DNA from: Sanderia malayensis
Taxonomy: Eukaryota > Cnidaria > Scyphozoa > Semaeostomeae > Pelagiidae
Reading direction: 5' to 3'
Assembly: GCA_013076295.1 (NCBI GenBank)
Contig: RQOL01000772.1
Location: 3,997,087-4,061,086 of the forward strand
Length of the DNA: 64,000 bases
In this document: positions 23,282-36,300 of the stretch, in pieces
How the letters are laid out: every line of letters begins with the position of its first letter
Numbering within the stretch: position 1 is the stretch's first letter
Notes under the pieces: generated by a model
Told to the model about the DNA's origin: nothing
Databases searched by the model: none
What the model saw: only the letters and a program-made list of their open reading frames with translations
Translations under genes and position numbers: made by a program

Positions 23282-26200
23282 ATGGAGCAACGAGAAGGCA
23301 GTCGTGTTGGTGTTGGTGAAGTAAATAATTCTCCTCAAATTTACCCCGACTTGAATGGGACACGACCCCATATTGGCTTTGAAGGCTATGCAATGACTGG
23401 AAATACAAACATACAAGCCTCGAAGAAAGCAAGTATGTTCGAATTGAAGGATCAATTAGCAGATTCTATGCTTCGTAATGTTGTCAAGAAATGGAAGGAG
23501 TATTGTTCAGAGAGAAGAGCTGAAAAAGATAAGACCAATTTATATCGAAAGGGTCCTGCACCCATTGAAGACATAGAAAGTTTGAAGAAAACAACTAACA
23601 GCTCAACCTATGGCACACTCGATAGTGATGTGGAAGAACTTGAATTCGAGGATCGCAGACTGCAGAATGGAGATTTGGGAACTTTAGGCCGTGGTGGGAA
23701 GCGGTCGAAGTCGAAAGAAGTAAATGGAAACTCCCTGGCCAGTTGTCGTGCGTTGATTGTTTATTTTTCTAAATTGGCAAAAACAAGAGATGAAGATGAA
23801 CTCATTGATTTGAGTTTCGTTGAGTCGTTGATACAGAGTGGTGCGGATGTAAATTTTCCCGATAAACATGGACAAACAATATTGCACGAAATATCAAGGG
23901 CCTGGCATCCAGATGTTGCTAAATTCGCAATTGAAAATAACGCCGATTTGAACAAGGCAGATACTTTTGGCCGAACACCACTTCACCTTGCCAGCGCTGT
24001 AAACTACGTGGAAATGGTGAGTTTCTTGTCGAATATGGAGGTGAGATAATAACAGCGATTTCATATTTGATTTCTCAAGCCCGGGCCTAAACTCCCCTTT
24101 ATTTATCATTGTTATTGTTTCGTGGTTCTAGAAAATATCTATTTATGACTTGCTTCTATAGTTCATCATTAGCTTTGTTTTGGAAGCAAATGACTCAGCA
24201 CACAACAGCGTCCTGTTTTTTCCTTTTAACACGAAATAGTGCTTTTAAACAAAGGAATATAATTCTGAAGCAATTATTTACGTAAATTCAGAACTACTTA
24301 AGAATAATTCTGAGTCAATTATATTTAACTATCTACCAAGACAAAGATGAATCATGATCTTGATCCTAGACAATATTTGAAGTCCGATATTTGATAGCTC
24401 ACATCAACCCATTCACGAAAATCACATGACAAGGATAGCCTCAACCTTGATTTCCAATTATTTCTTCCCTGAATTTGATATTACGTGATAATTGCCAAGT
24501 TACTTAATATCTCCTTTGATAGAAACAGCAAACCTCAAAACCACAAAGTCTTCACGGGTTTTCCTTTACGTCAATGCACTCTGCTAATCCTATTTTTGGG
24601 AGCCATATTCTGAAAGGTGTTGACAAGTTCCCTTTAAACCTCATTTCAATTATATTTTAAGTGGATGACATCAAGTTCCTACGATAGCCGACGGGAATAA
24701 GCTTATTTTCTATTTTAATGCAATACACATTTTTCATAAGGAGTCTTCCTCGATGTCTAGTTCCTAGAATTCCCTATTTTTGGACATTTTCCCCCAGAAA
24801 TTGGCAAAACAAGAACTCCCCAGGCGGTTGCATGATATTAAACACGTGTTTTGTCACACGTGGTCTTATTCATTTCATTTCGGGTGGCCAATTGCGAAAA
24901 ATCAGTGCGTTATCTTTCTTGTTTTTATAAATTTCCATATTGTTTACAGCAAGTTGAAATTAATAATGGATAGAATCTCTGGTCCTTTGTTATTTCATTT
25001 TTATTTTAAAAAAAACACTCATCGTTTTGAAATTTGACTCTTCTGGGATTTTTTCCCAGTGTTGTATTCTCTTCTCTTGGATCCCTGTGACTTATTATTG
25101 CTATTTTAGTAAAATACTGCATTGTTGGTGGGGCTTATTGTCCAAACCACATTTGATTAGACCTGTTATCATGGGAAAACCATATCTCATCGTCAAGTTT
25201 GTCAACACGGGCAAAGCTATGATTATGTTGATAATTACAGTCAACTCTTTGTCTATAATTCGAACACCCTTGGGAAGCGTGAAAATGTTCGAATTAAATA
25301 AGGTCCGAATTATAGAGATTTGTTGTATAAGAATTGGCTCATTAGTGATCCTTGAAGGGACAGAGAATTTTGTTCGAATAAGATTGAGTTATGCAGAACT
25401 ATGCATGCTTGGTTGTATGTTGTGATGGTAACTACAGTGATTTATTGCTTAATACGCAACCGTGGTGCCCCTTCTTAAGAACGCTGCTCTAAGCTTCTAA
25501 TATTGAAATGAGCTTTTAAAGTTAAATCGGGTTCGCTACGCTCATGCCCCTTTCAACCCCACGTACAATGGGTTAGCTGGTTAGCTCGCTACGCTCGCCT
25601 GTGTACACCTGTTTTATCATAAGAAACCAACCTCGAGACACAGTAATCTACTATCTTAAGTCATTAGAAAAGTTCAAAACTCCAGTTTTTTAAAAGTTTT
25701 CAAAGTTTTTCATCGTGACCCCAAAATATCTAATAGACGGTGCTGGAGTTAATACATGTTTTTTTTATAAGAAACCTGGCTCAAGGCCTAGTAGTAAAAG
25801 TTTCTTAATTTTTAGCCACATTTTAGTTCTAAAAGTTTCTTAATTTAGTGAACACGAAGTTCCAATGAAAACGAAGAAAAAACGTGGATGTGGCAAAATA
25901 TTAGTATTATATCAAAGAAAAGTCGTCAATGCGAAAAATCGTCATGTGGAGCCGACAATGTTATGCTTAGCACATAAAACATACTTACTGTAGTTGACAT
26001 TTGTTAAATCCGTAAAGGGAAAACGTGTTTCCGAAATTTCTAATGTTTCTTAGATATTTCTTTGTAGTTCTAAAAGTTTCTTAAATTTTAGGGCGTCTAG
26101 ATCTAGGTTTCTTATAAACCGGTTTCTTATAAAAAAAACGTGCGTTTAATTGAGGGAATACAGGATCTATTATTCATATTTGTATTTAATTATTTCCTCT

Positions 26201-29200
26201 GCTTTTTTCCAGCTGACATAAATGCCGTGACGAAGGGTGAAATGCAAACTCCAATGCATTATGCTGCCAAAAACAATGCGGCCGCATCATTAAAGGTTCT
26301 ATTGAAATTGGGTGCAGCAATTAATGCCAGAGATTATAAGAGAAGGACGCCCTTGTTTGTCGCTGCGGAGACAGGTGAGTTTTGTTTATTTCTTTGTTTA
26401 CCATTCCCAGATGGTGCATGATGAGTGATGTATGTGGCTCCGCACTACTGCAAAAGCTTTATTAAGCCCCTCCTCTTTAATACGCCCCCCCTTTGAAACG
26501 AGAATTTGAATTTGAATTAATCACCCCTCCTGTTTTTGAAATTGTCAATAATCATGAAATTATTGTTGACTTATTCATAACAGCTCAGGAAAATTATTTT
26601 GCATATATTTTACACGAATTAAGTTTGTTTATGTAGGGAACCCCCTTCCTGCAACCGTCCATCAATAGTGACGTGACAATTAGTTGGATAGTATTTACGT
26701 TAAGCTAGGGCCACCCTTTTTATTCGCTTACAGTCCTTGGCAACTAAAGTTCTATCGAATATGGTAACTAACATTCAAGAATTTTATCATGCCGAAATCA
26801 AATAACCTTTTAAATAAGCTCGTGAGCATCGATAATTGTCCTTTGGGCTTAATAGAGATTTTACGGTATACATAATTCCCATTTAGTCAACAACAACAAC
26901 AACAATAGCGACTTTGTAGCTTCTCATATCACCGCAGAGTAACATCTTCCACTGTACGACATTGGGTTTATGTGATTTGCTTGCCCGCTTGCTGTTGTTG
27001 CTGGCTCGTTTCAGTCGACCAGCATATAGCAGCAACTCCAATGCAACGAGTCTGATGTACTGAAGTTGTTGCTATTTGCAATTACAATGATTGTACTTTA
27101 ACTCTTCCACTTATGATTGTTGGTTTGCTGCCATTTTCAGCTCGTTCTGAGGCTGCGCGATTTCTCATCGAGCATGGAGCTCCAGTCGGTGTCTATGACG
27201 ACAGTGGAACGCCCTGCCTTTCTCTCATGATCGAGAAGATGCCTCACATTGCACTGGAGGCCGTGGAGCAGTTTCATTACATTGATCGTGCCTTCAGGAA
27301 GCACTACTTCTACTTGAGCTACTTGGAAATGGATCCGAAGTTCTTGGGTGAAAAAGAACCCAAAAGCAGTCGAGAGAAGCGCGAGCAAAAAGAGAGGAAA
27401 TCTGAAGAAAAACGTGTGCTCAAAGAGAAAGGCTTGAAAAAGCCGAAGAAAGAGAAAACATTTGCCAAGGTCCCATTGGAGGTTTGTAGCTTTCCTACTT
27501 GCTGTATCAATTGCTTTGTTTTTCTCGTTGAAGACTGCAGCCTCCATCATTAAAGGTCATATTTGGGGTTACTATAGGTCATATCGGGGGTTATCAAAGG
27601 TCATGTTGGGAAATAATTAAAGGTCATATTTGGGGTTACTATAGTTCATATCGGGGACTATCAAAGGTCAAATTGGGAAATAATTAAAGGTCATATTTGG
27701 GGCTACTATAGGTCATATCGGGGGTTATCAAAGGTCATATTGGGAAATAATTAAAGGTCATATCGGGGTTATCAAAGGTCACATCATATTGGGAAGTATT
27801 TAAAGGTCATATTTGGGGTTTTTGAAGGTGCTATTTGGATGTTTGCCTTTTATTGAATATAAAGCGAAATGTATGCATGCAATAAAATCGACATTCCATT
27901 GATTACAGAAGAATGATACCATATTTCACCATTGTACATAACTACCTGTGGATTTTTGTTTTGTAAAGAACGACCACTTTACTTCTGTCAATTGTAGGTG
28001 ATCAGCCAGTACAACCAACTCGACCTCATCATGCATCCAGTGTTTCAACGCTTGCTCATGGTCAAATGGAATCAGTTTGGCAAATGGGGTGTGTTTGCAC
28101 TAGTAACCCTGAATCTATTCTACACGCTTATCTGGACCGTGCTTGGCATCTTGCTTCCGCGTCTTCACGAACCCTACTATAGCCCACCATCAAAATTCTG
28201 GTGGAGGATGGTGTTGGAGGTCATTGGTATTCTGCTAACGTTTTTCTTTATCTACAAAGTAAGTTATTCCCGATTTCTTTATACAACAACTTGAGCTATT
28301 CTTACTTTCCCTTTGCTACAAGTAAGTTATTGCTGCTTTCTCTATCTACAACGTAAGTTATTCCTGATTTATTTATGCAACAACTTAAGCTCTTTCCCTT
28401 TACTACAAGTAAGGTATTGCTGCTTTCTCTATCTACAACGTAAGTTATTCCTGATTTATTTATGCAACAACTTAAGCTCTTTCCCTTTACTACAAGTAAG
28501 GTATTGCTGCTTTCTCTATCTACAACGTAAGTTATTCCTGATTTATTTATGCAACAACTTAAGCTCTTTCCCTTTACTACAAGTAAGGTATTGCTGCTTT
28601 CTCTATCTACAACGTAAGTTATTCCTGATTTATTTATGCAACAACTTAAGCTCTTTCCCTTTACTACAAGTAAGGTATTGCTGCTTTCTCTATCTACAAC
28701 GTAAGTTATTCCTGCTTTCTTTATACTATAAATAAGCTATTACTGCTTTTTCTATCTACAACGTAAGCTATTCCTGATTTCCCTATACTGCAATGCTAGC
28801 TATTCCTGCTTTCTCTATACTATAAATAAGCCATTACTGCTTTCTCTATGCTATAAGTAAGCCATTACTGCTTTCTCTATCTACGACTTGAGCTATTCAT
28901 GTTGATCGTCTATACTTTTTGTCTCGTTGGCAAGGGAAAGACATCCATAATCAATCTCTCTTCAAGTTCAAAACTTTTTTTTCTGTGCTGCTTCCTGGTT
29001 GTGATTGATCGCAGTGCTTATCGCGATTGCATTGTTGATTAACTTAGCTTTGATAGCACCAATGGTGATTGGGATGAATGATTTCGACTCACTGAAGGGT
29101 CTGTTTTTCTTGCAGGAAGTCAAGCAAGTTCGAGTCGAGGAAAAGACCCACAACCAATGGCGCCTATGGCGCACGAGGCAGGTCGAACGAGACATGGACT

Positions 29201-31859
29201 ATTGTCACCCGCGATGGCCCGAAGAGCGAAAGTACCTGGACTCGGAGCTGCGGCAAATTCGCACGTACCAACGAACGTACTTCCGAGATCCATGGAACAT
29301 CTTCGAGTGGATCACTTACCTCGTCATTCTCACACTTGCCGTCACACGAATATTGGCAGTAGCATCGAGCAATAAACTCGCTGACAAGATTCACCCGCGC
29401 GTGTACTCCCTCGGACTCATCGTTATATGGCTGAGGTTCATGAGATCCTGTCGCGCCTTCAGAAGTCTTGGTCCGTTCATTGCCATTCTTGGATCGGTGA
29501 TTGCCGACACCCTGAAGTTTGCCTTTCTCTTCTTCGAGTTCTTCATACCATACACCGTCGGATTCTGGATCCTTTTTGGCGGAGCGGCGCATGGTATTCA
29601 GATGAAGGATAACGCGAAAGACTGGCAAAAGTTCAACGATCTTGTCTTCTCTGTTTGGCAGGTAAACCGAGTTTGAATAAGAAATTCACCATCACCTGTT
29701 GCTTTCGCTTTGTTTTATCCCCAGTTATACGCCGATATTAAAAGCTTTGCTCGCCTAATAATCCTTTATTCTGATTCGTTAACTTGTTGGCAAGCATTCG
29801 CTTGCTTCAGAGAGGGGGACTGATAAAAGAAGCTTAACCTGGCTGGCGCGCTTTGCGCCCTTTGACCCATGCATCGCTTCATCATACATTATACCTACTA
29901 GTATGTCTTTTTGTCACCTCAATGCATAGCTGTTGCATCTGCAATACTTTCAGAGGATTTTCGTTTGCCTTTGATTTAGACTGTTAAAGTCTTCAAGTTA
30001 GTCTGCTATTGTTAGTTGTGCAGTAATAAATGACCCACTAATATAAGAACCAACTTTAATAAGAACCTTCAGGTTAAATCTTTCCTCGTAACAATGGAAG
30101 AAACAATAGCCCATTGTGTTTGAACAATGGACTGAATGCAAATTTCCCAGGTTTTTACGGGCTTTTACTGTTTGTGGACCATTTGCCCCATCGTCTCAAT
30201 TAACCAGTACATTGATCGAATGCAATTTTCTAGATGACTCTGGTCGGTGATTTCAACTGGGATGGACTCGTCGCCGTGGATAGACTGATGGCGCAGATTC
30301 TTGTCGGCTCGTACTTCGCTCTTACTGCTGTCGTCTGTCTGAATCTGTACATTGCCTTGTTATCGGACACATTCTCTCGGGTGTACGCCCAGGCGCAAGC
30401 TAATGCCGTGATGCAACAGGCACAACTAATCATCAGTGTTGAAAAAGGCCTCTCAAAGATCAAAAAGACCAAATTCGGCCATTACATGCAAGAAAGATGT
30501 TGCCCAATGGTAAGTTTGTGCTGTATTTTTTCTATTCGCTATTGCCATATTTCTCTATCACTTTCACTATCATATAATTAGAAGGGAGATATTTTTCTTT
30601 CTTTCTTCGAGAAAGATTTTGAGTGTTGTGATGAGAAAAATACCTTGTCTCCCTCTTTCGCTGAAGAGTCGCGTGTCTCTTGTGAGGAGCGGGGTCACTT
30701 GTTTATCTTTTGATAAGTCAATTTAAAGGACTTTGTACTGATCAGGGAATACCGAAGCTGTGTGGCATTATGGACGTCTCTTGGCAAGGCGTTCTTGGAC
30801 AGTTATGGTTCCCTGCTTCCTGCGTTATTTTGATTAGTAATTACTAGTGTTGTATTATAACTGGTATTGTGTGGTATCGATTGATGATTTTCCCCCCAAA
30901 TACAGGAGGTTTACTCTCGCGATGAAGGCAACTCGCCTGATGACCACGAGAATGACAACTTCGACAAAGTCACACGAGTAATTTGCAACCGAATTTCAGA
31001 ACTGGAAGACAATATGAAGAGCGGTGGACACTTTGATGATGGCAAGCATCGTGGCGGTGCTTGGCGTGGAAGCAGTACTTTTAATGGCCCCAGCGATGGT
31101 GGTGGTGGAGGAGGACCAGGAAGGGGATTCCCTGGTGGAGGATTCCCTGGTGGAGGAGATTCCTCATCACTAGTAGCCGCGATTGAAGGCCAAAGCAGAT
31201 ACATGAAGGACATCAAGATGGAATTGGATGAGATTAAGCAACTGCTGTTCAAGTTGTTGAAGATGCCACAGCCTCCATCGCAGACCAGATTATCGCAGAT
31301 GGGTATCCAGGCATCACTGCCATCATCCGGAGGACGAGAAGAGATAAAGCGGCAAAATTCAAACAACAGCACAGCACAATGGGGACATGCTGCTTTAGAA
31401 GAAAGGCCTTCATCAGGACCGTCCATTGCTAGATCCGAATCTTTCATACCACCCGGCCAGAACCTGTTTAGCCCGCAACATCAGCAACAACAACAACAAC
31501 AGCAACAACAACAACAAAGGCAACCCCAACTGTGGAAAAGTCAGACGGTCAGCGGATACATGACAGAGCCGAACCAAGTCGACGGGGGAGGAAAGAAACG
31601 AAGAAGACGCGGAAGAAGACGAAAGTCAGGAGCTCCGTCCGACTATGATAGCGACGTGAATAGCACTGTGTCTGAGCAGATGCCCATGCTAAACTTTCAA
31701 CAGCCGTACATGATGCAGCAATATCAATTGCAGCAGCCATATTTACAGATGAAACCTGAAGGCGGATCAAGTAAAAAAAAGTCGCGCGGTAAGAACGGCG
31801 GGCGCAACAACCCGTTGACTGGTAGTTGGGATGATATCAGATCAGAGACCGACGCTTGA
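23282..31859 (+). CDS. Ankyrin-repeat TRP-type cation channel
   Basis: Exons: 23282-24016 (or 24040), 26213-26374, 27141-27481, 27998-28258, 29116-29661, 30234-30509, 30906-31859; about 1,050 residues. All later junctions are in phase. Exon 1 offers only phase-0 donors while exon 2 needs phase 1, so one more small exon must lie between 24.0 and 26.2 kb. The N-terminus has ankyrin repeats (GADVNFPDKHGQTILHE, NKADTFGRTPLHLAS, MQTPMHYAAKNN, INARDYKRRTPLFVAAETG). Six membrane spans follow: S1 FGKWGVFALVTLNLFYTLIW, S2 ending FIYKEVKQ as in TRPA-type channels, then S5, a pore loop containing LVGDFNWDG, and S6 ALTAVVCLNLYIALLSDTFS. The tail has a glycine-rich segment, a coiled coil, a poly-Gln run and a basic RRRRGRRRK patch. 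The TRP subfamily is uncertain. The ATG at 23282 follows an apparent 5' UTR splice acceptor. Confidence 0.85.
25238..25330. mobile_element. Pogo/Tigger-like MITE fragment
   Basis: CAGTCAACTCTTTGTCTATA begins a segment whose CTATAATTCG motif reappears inverted as CGAATTATAG near 25310. Ends of this style (CAGTCAACTCTC...TATAATTCG) are seen in pogo-like elements. A related CAGTCAGACCTTGACAAGC piece is at 33850. Right boundary unclear. Confidence 0.35.
25754..26143. mobile_element. MITE with TTATAAGAAACC termini (copy 2)
   Basis: Left end ACATGTTTTTTTTATAAGAAACC, right end GGTTTCTTATAAAAAAAACGTGCG, in the TRP-gene intron directly upstream of exon 2. About 390 bp, with repeated TTCTAAAAGTTTCTTAA motifs inside. 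Same terminal family as 9543-9716. Its right end lies only about 70 bp from the exon-2 acceptor. Confidence 0.6.
26453..26880. repeat. AAGCCCC/ATTTACGGTA dispersed repeat
   Basis: Starts with TTTATTAAGCCCCTCCTC and CGCCCCCCCTTTGAAACGAG and ends with GGGCTTAATAGAGATTTTAC-GGTA. The same layout is seen at 32035-32272 (AGGCCTCC...GAAACGAGAATT...GGAGCTTTTACGGTA), so these two form a subfamily of about 240-430 bp. Confidence 0.6.
27549..27830 (+). repeat. 67-bp satellite carrying AGGTCA every 22-23 bp
   Basis: Three full 67-bp units start at 27549, 27616 and 27683, with degenerate continuation from 27750. Each unit is itself three sub-repeats of about 22 bp, each with AGGTCA followed by TAT/TGT and a G run. 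In the first unit AGGTCA starts at 27554, 27576 and 27598, and the next at 27621. I count about eleven AGGTCA copies, all in the same orientation. It lies in the TRP-gene intron after exon 3. Confidence 0.9.
28259..28893 (+). repeat. 87-bp tandem array of 5'-splice-site-like units
   Basis: Starts at the exact 3' end of TRP exon 4. The exon ends TTTATCTACAAA|GTAAGTTATTCCCG. The unit contains TCTATCTACAAC-GTAAGTTATTCCTG, a copy of the exon tail plus donor, and a second TACTACAAGTAAGGTATTGC donor-like site. About four near-identical units of 87 bp (28381, 28468, 28555 and so on) are followed by degenerate ones to about 28893. Because 87 is a multiple of three, the plus strand is open through the array, but this is not a real coding exon. 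Confidence 0.9.
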
Positions 31860-33382
31860 TTCAATGCGTGTGAACCTGAATCATTGACAGCTCAGCCGAG
31901 TTTAAAAGCTTTTCATTTATCAGGCATACAGTGATTTGCTTGACATTGCTAGAGCTTTTTAGAACATTCTCGGTTGGTGAATTGTGCGATCGTAACATGG
32001 AATACACACGTGTCTACAGGAATTTTATACACGCACCGTAAAAGCTCTATTAGGCCTCCTTTTGGAAACGAGAATTCGAATTTAGCCACCCTGTTTTTGA
32101 GTTTGTGAACGATGATGAAATTGTGATTAAGCTATAAAAGCTCACAAAGTTATTTCGCTTGAAGTTTGTTTGAGAATTTTATTGAGACCCCCTCTCTGTT
32201 AAGCCCCCCCCTTTGGAAACTCGAACATTGAATGAGCCTTCCTCGGGTGGCTTAATGGAGCTTTTACGGTATTGTTGCCACTTGCCACTTTCAGCTTTAT
32301 GCTGCTACTGTCAACTGTCTTTCAATTATATTTTCCAGTTCTCTTATCATATGGACTTTCAAGTTTGTTTTCCAATTTCTGTTAGCAGATTTTTTTACCG
32401 TTAGCAGTCAGAGATTATGATTGAGTATGCGCCTTCTACGCACTACAGATGTAAAAAGTAATTCATGTTTTAGTTAAAATATACCTACTTCAAGTACTTT
32501 AAGTTATTATATCATGCAAGTAGAGTAATTTTTAGATTGATAGTTCTTGAATACGGTAGCACAAAAAGTTTAATATTATAATTTAGTATATTGCACGCTC
32601 TACTTGACTAATAAGCCTAATTTCTTGGTTAGTAAGCACGCTGTTTGAGGTAACATATTAGCATTGAGTGTATCTTGTAATTTTTATAATGCAAACATCT
32701 GGTGCATGTAATTTGCTATACCTGTTCCAAGTGTTGCAGCAAATGCCATATAGCATGCACGTAGCATATAGACGAGATCTTAATGTGACGGACTCGACAT
32801 GCTGTATAATGGTTTTTTTCTTTACTGAGATAATTTTGTATTTTTATATCTTAATGATCTTGAAGTTTGCAAGTCCTATTAATTAGAATTGAAATTCGAT
32901 TGTCTTTTTTTGGGTTGAACCACTGATATTCGATTGCGCCACCGCATCCATTGAAGTGATGACGTTGGAACTGAGCACCTTCATCTTTTCCACATCCACT
33001 GCTGAAGTATCATGCGTTGCATAAATGAAATTTTATAATTTTATGTGGAAAAACGATCTTTAGAAGGATGAATTTTTTAAACAGGAGAATTTTACAGGTA
33101 TTCAACTCTCTAATTAATTATCCTTTGCTAATGTTTGAAATGTTTACGCCCATTTTTAGAGATTCTTCAGTTTATAAGTGTTGCGTTAGCAGACTGGATG
33201 GCCTAAGGCACTGAGGAGGAGTAAATGATGCACTGGCAACAACAACGTGCCAATGTAGATTATTTTATTTAGCTATTTCACATGCTATAAGCCAGGGGTC
33301 GTTGCATTGTATGCTTAATGTTTTGGATTTTATTATAAATCGCAACGATGCATTATTATATATTATTTAATTGATTTGACAG
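31860..33382. other. Intergenic between TRP-type gene and ACADSB
   Basis: Includes the TRP 3' UTR, a dispersed GC-rich repeat at 32035-32272, and AT-rich DNA. The exon for the ACADSB mitochondrial presequence should lie here, but I could not identify it. Confidence 0.5.
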
Positions 33383-36300
33383 AGTGCCTCAAGATGGTTT
33401 CTGAGCCCTTCTTTAAGACAGACTGCCAGTGCAGAAAGAATGATGTCTTTGGTTGGCGATTTGGAGGAGGTTTTGACCGACGAAATACGCCCACCTCTGT
33501 ACTCATTCACCGATGAAGAGAACATGATGAGGGAAACAGGTTTAGTAATATATTATTCATTTTTGGACCTTGTATTTGCAATGGTATTTGTTATGAGTGA
33601 GATTTAACTTATGTTTTGTTTACTGTATATTCCGCAAGCTGTGTTTAACCAATTGTATGGTTTTTATAGTTGCAAGATTTGCAGAAGAACAAATCAAGCC
33701 ACATGTACAGCAAATGGACAGAGACTCAAAAATGAGAGACGATGTAATCCAAGGACTTTTTGATATGGGGGTGGGTGAATTTTATTTTATTTTATTTATT
33801 TTCCTGATGAGTGATGAATATATTATAATCGTAGATAAGTAAAAAATACAGTCAGACCTTGACAAGCTGACGAGCAAGAGAACGAGAAATTTGTTTGATT
33901 TTTCAAGGTTTTAATTTTGTGAGGATCAGACATGAAGCATAGTTAAATCATCACAAATTCAGTAGAGACAGATGAATGTTCAATCCAACAAGAAATCAAA
34001 AGCTTATTGAGGTCTAATTGCATATTGGAGTCGCTTTTACAACCATAGAGATAGATAAACAGTGCTCATCAGTTATTAGTTGTGCATATGCTGATCTAAA
34101 TTAGAAGTCTAAATGCATTACAGCTAATACATGATATGGCTTAGCTGTTGTCGTCTGCAGGTAACTGTCAGCTAATACATAATGTGTAGTAGAATTAATA
34201 CATGTCAAAGTATTGTATTAGCTGTAAAGTTTTAATGCATACTGATCTAAATTAGAAATTTAAATGCATTACAACTAATAAAATTTTATTTAAATGCCTT
34301 ACAGCCAATGCATATTGTGTTAGCTGTAAGGCATTTAAGTTGTATTACAGCTCCAGCTAATGCGTGTTGTATTAGCTGCAATGTGTTTAAATTTTCAATT
34401 TAGATTAGCTTCTCTTGGATGCTAGCCAATTACCAAAACATAAGTCAGACGCCAAACAAACAAATGCCAAACAAATGCCAAACAGATCTTCAGTCATATT
34501 GAAGCTATCAACAACAATTACTTTGCTAGGTAATCAACATTTAACCAATGAATGCTCTTATTTCCCCAGCTTATGGGACTGGAAATCGATACAAAATATG
34601 GTGGCTCCAGCTCTTCATTCTTCTCAAGCATACTTGTTATTGAAGAGATTGCCAAAGTAGACCCATCTGTTGCTGTGTTGGTTGACATACAAAACACACT
34701 TATCAATAAACTCTTTATGAACTATGGAACACAAGAGCAGAAGGAAGAATATCTACCAAAACTTGCAACGTTCATGGTGAGTTCATGCCTGTGACTTCTT
34801 TTCAGCTATATTTCCCCAGTACTGCCAGTTATCTTTTGCCAGTATTTAGAGCCATCTGTTGCAATTTGTCTGCAGCCATATTATAATTGTGTAGTCTTGT
34901 AATTATCTGCTCTATATTAGGCCGGAAGTTTTTGCTTGTCTGAAGAAAGTTCGGGAAGTGATGCATTTGCATTGAAAACCGTGGCGAGAAAAGATGGTGA
35001 TCATTATATTATTAATGGGTGTAAGCATTGGATCAGCAACTCTGAGCAGTCTGGCGTTTTTCTCGTCATGGCTAATGCTAACCCTGATATGGTATGCTGC
35101 AAACATTTGCGCAAATTCACTTATAATTTTATATGTTTGCAGCAAAATCTTGCTGCAACAAACTCTACATAAAATTAAGCTCCTTTATTTAACATCTGAT
35201 TCCTTGATCTGCTTCAACATATTAAAATTTTTGTTATGTTCTCCTCCAGGGATACAAAGGAATTACCTGTTTTATAGTGCCAAGAGAAACAGAGGGACTG
35301 CACATTAACAAAAAGGAAGATAAAGTAAACAATTTGTATATAATTTTTTATCATGGATGTTTGTTCTCATGTTAATATGTTTCTTTTTACTTTTACCATA
35401 ACAATTTTATTTTATTTCAGCTTGGCATACGTGCATCTTCAACTTGTGTCCTCAATTTTGATGATGTCACGGTGATTATTGTTTTGCTTCTTTTATCACA
35501 ACAGGCTCCTGGTTAATGGTCTTATTTGCCAGAACAATAAACAAGTCGCAAAATGCTTCTTGAAAGACAACTGGAATTTGAGTAGTCATGGCTATGCTGA
35601 TCAGCGGATGTATTTCTTTTTTGTTAGGTTCCAAAGTCTAACATTCTTGGTCAACTTGGTCATGGATATAAATATGCAATTGGAATGCTGAACGAAGGTC
35701 GTATTGGCATTGCAGCACAGGTAAACATGTTTAACTAGTCTGTTATTCTATTTTTGCTCTGTTTCTTATTTTGTTTCTTCTTCTTTTACTTTATTTTTTA
35801 CTTTTTTTACTCTTTTTTTATTTGTTTTTTTGCTTTTACTCCATCATCCACTGCTTTTTATGTTTCTTTGAATTTTAACCATTTATTATCCACCTTCATC
35901 TCCTGTCATTATATCTTTCTGCTTACTGCATACCTTTTATTACTACCATTTTTTTGTGACTTTCCCCATTAGATGATTGGCTTAACGCAAGGTGCTATTG
36001 ACTATGTTATACCATATTTGAAAGAACGAACTCAATTCGGATCAAAGCTCTGGGATTTCCAGGTAGATGTCCTGTCTTCTACTCTAAATATATTAAGTTG
36101 TCTCTGCAATTTTTATCTTTATTCTTTTTACCATTTTATAGTTTTATTCTTCCGCACTGCATTTAACGAAACGGGAAAATGATTCTCGAAATAATTATCT
36201 GGCGTTCACGCCCTCAAACCGTTTCATTTTATCATTCAACTACATCAACCCCCTCCCCATTGCAACGTTATTTCTCTTCTTCTCTGTACCACTACGTCAT

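Noticed and set aside
25027..25425. Open frame containing VKFVNTGKA, considered as the missing TRP ankyrin exon
   Set aside because: No GT donor follows in the required phase and the residues do not fit the ankyrin repeat register.
28313..28735. 140-codon plus-strand open frame of 29-residue repeats
   Set aside because: It is the 87-bp tandem array read through; frame is open only because 87 is divisible by three. It begins inside the intron after TRP exon 4.
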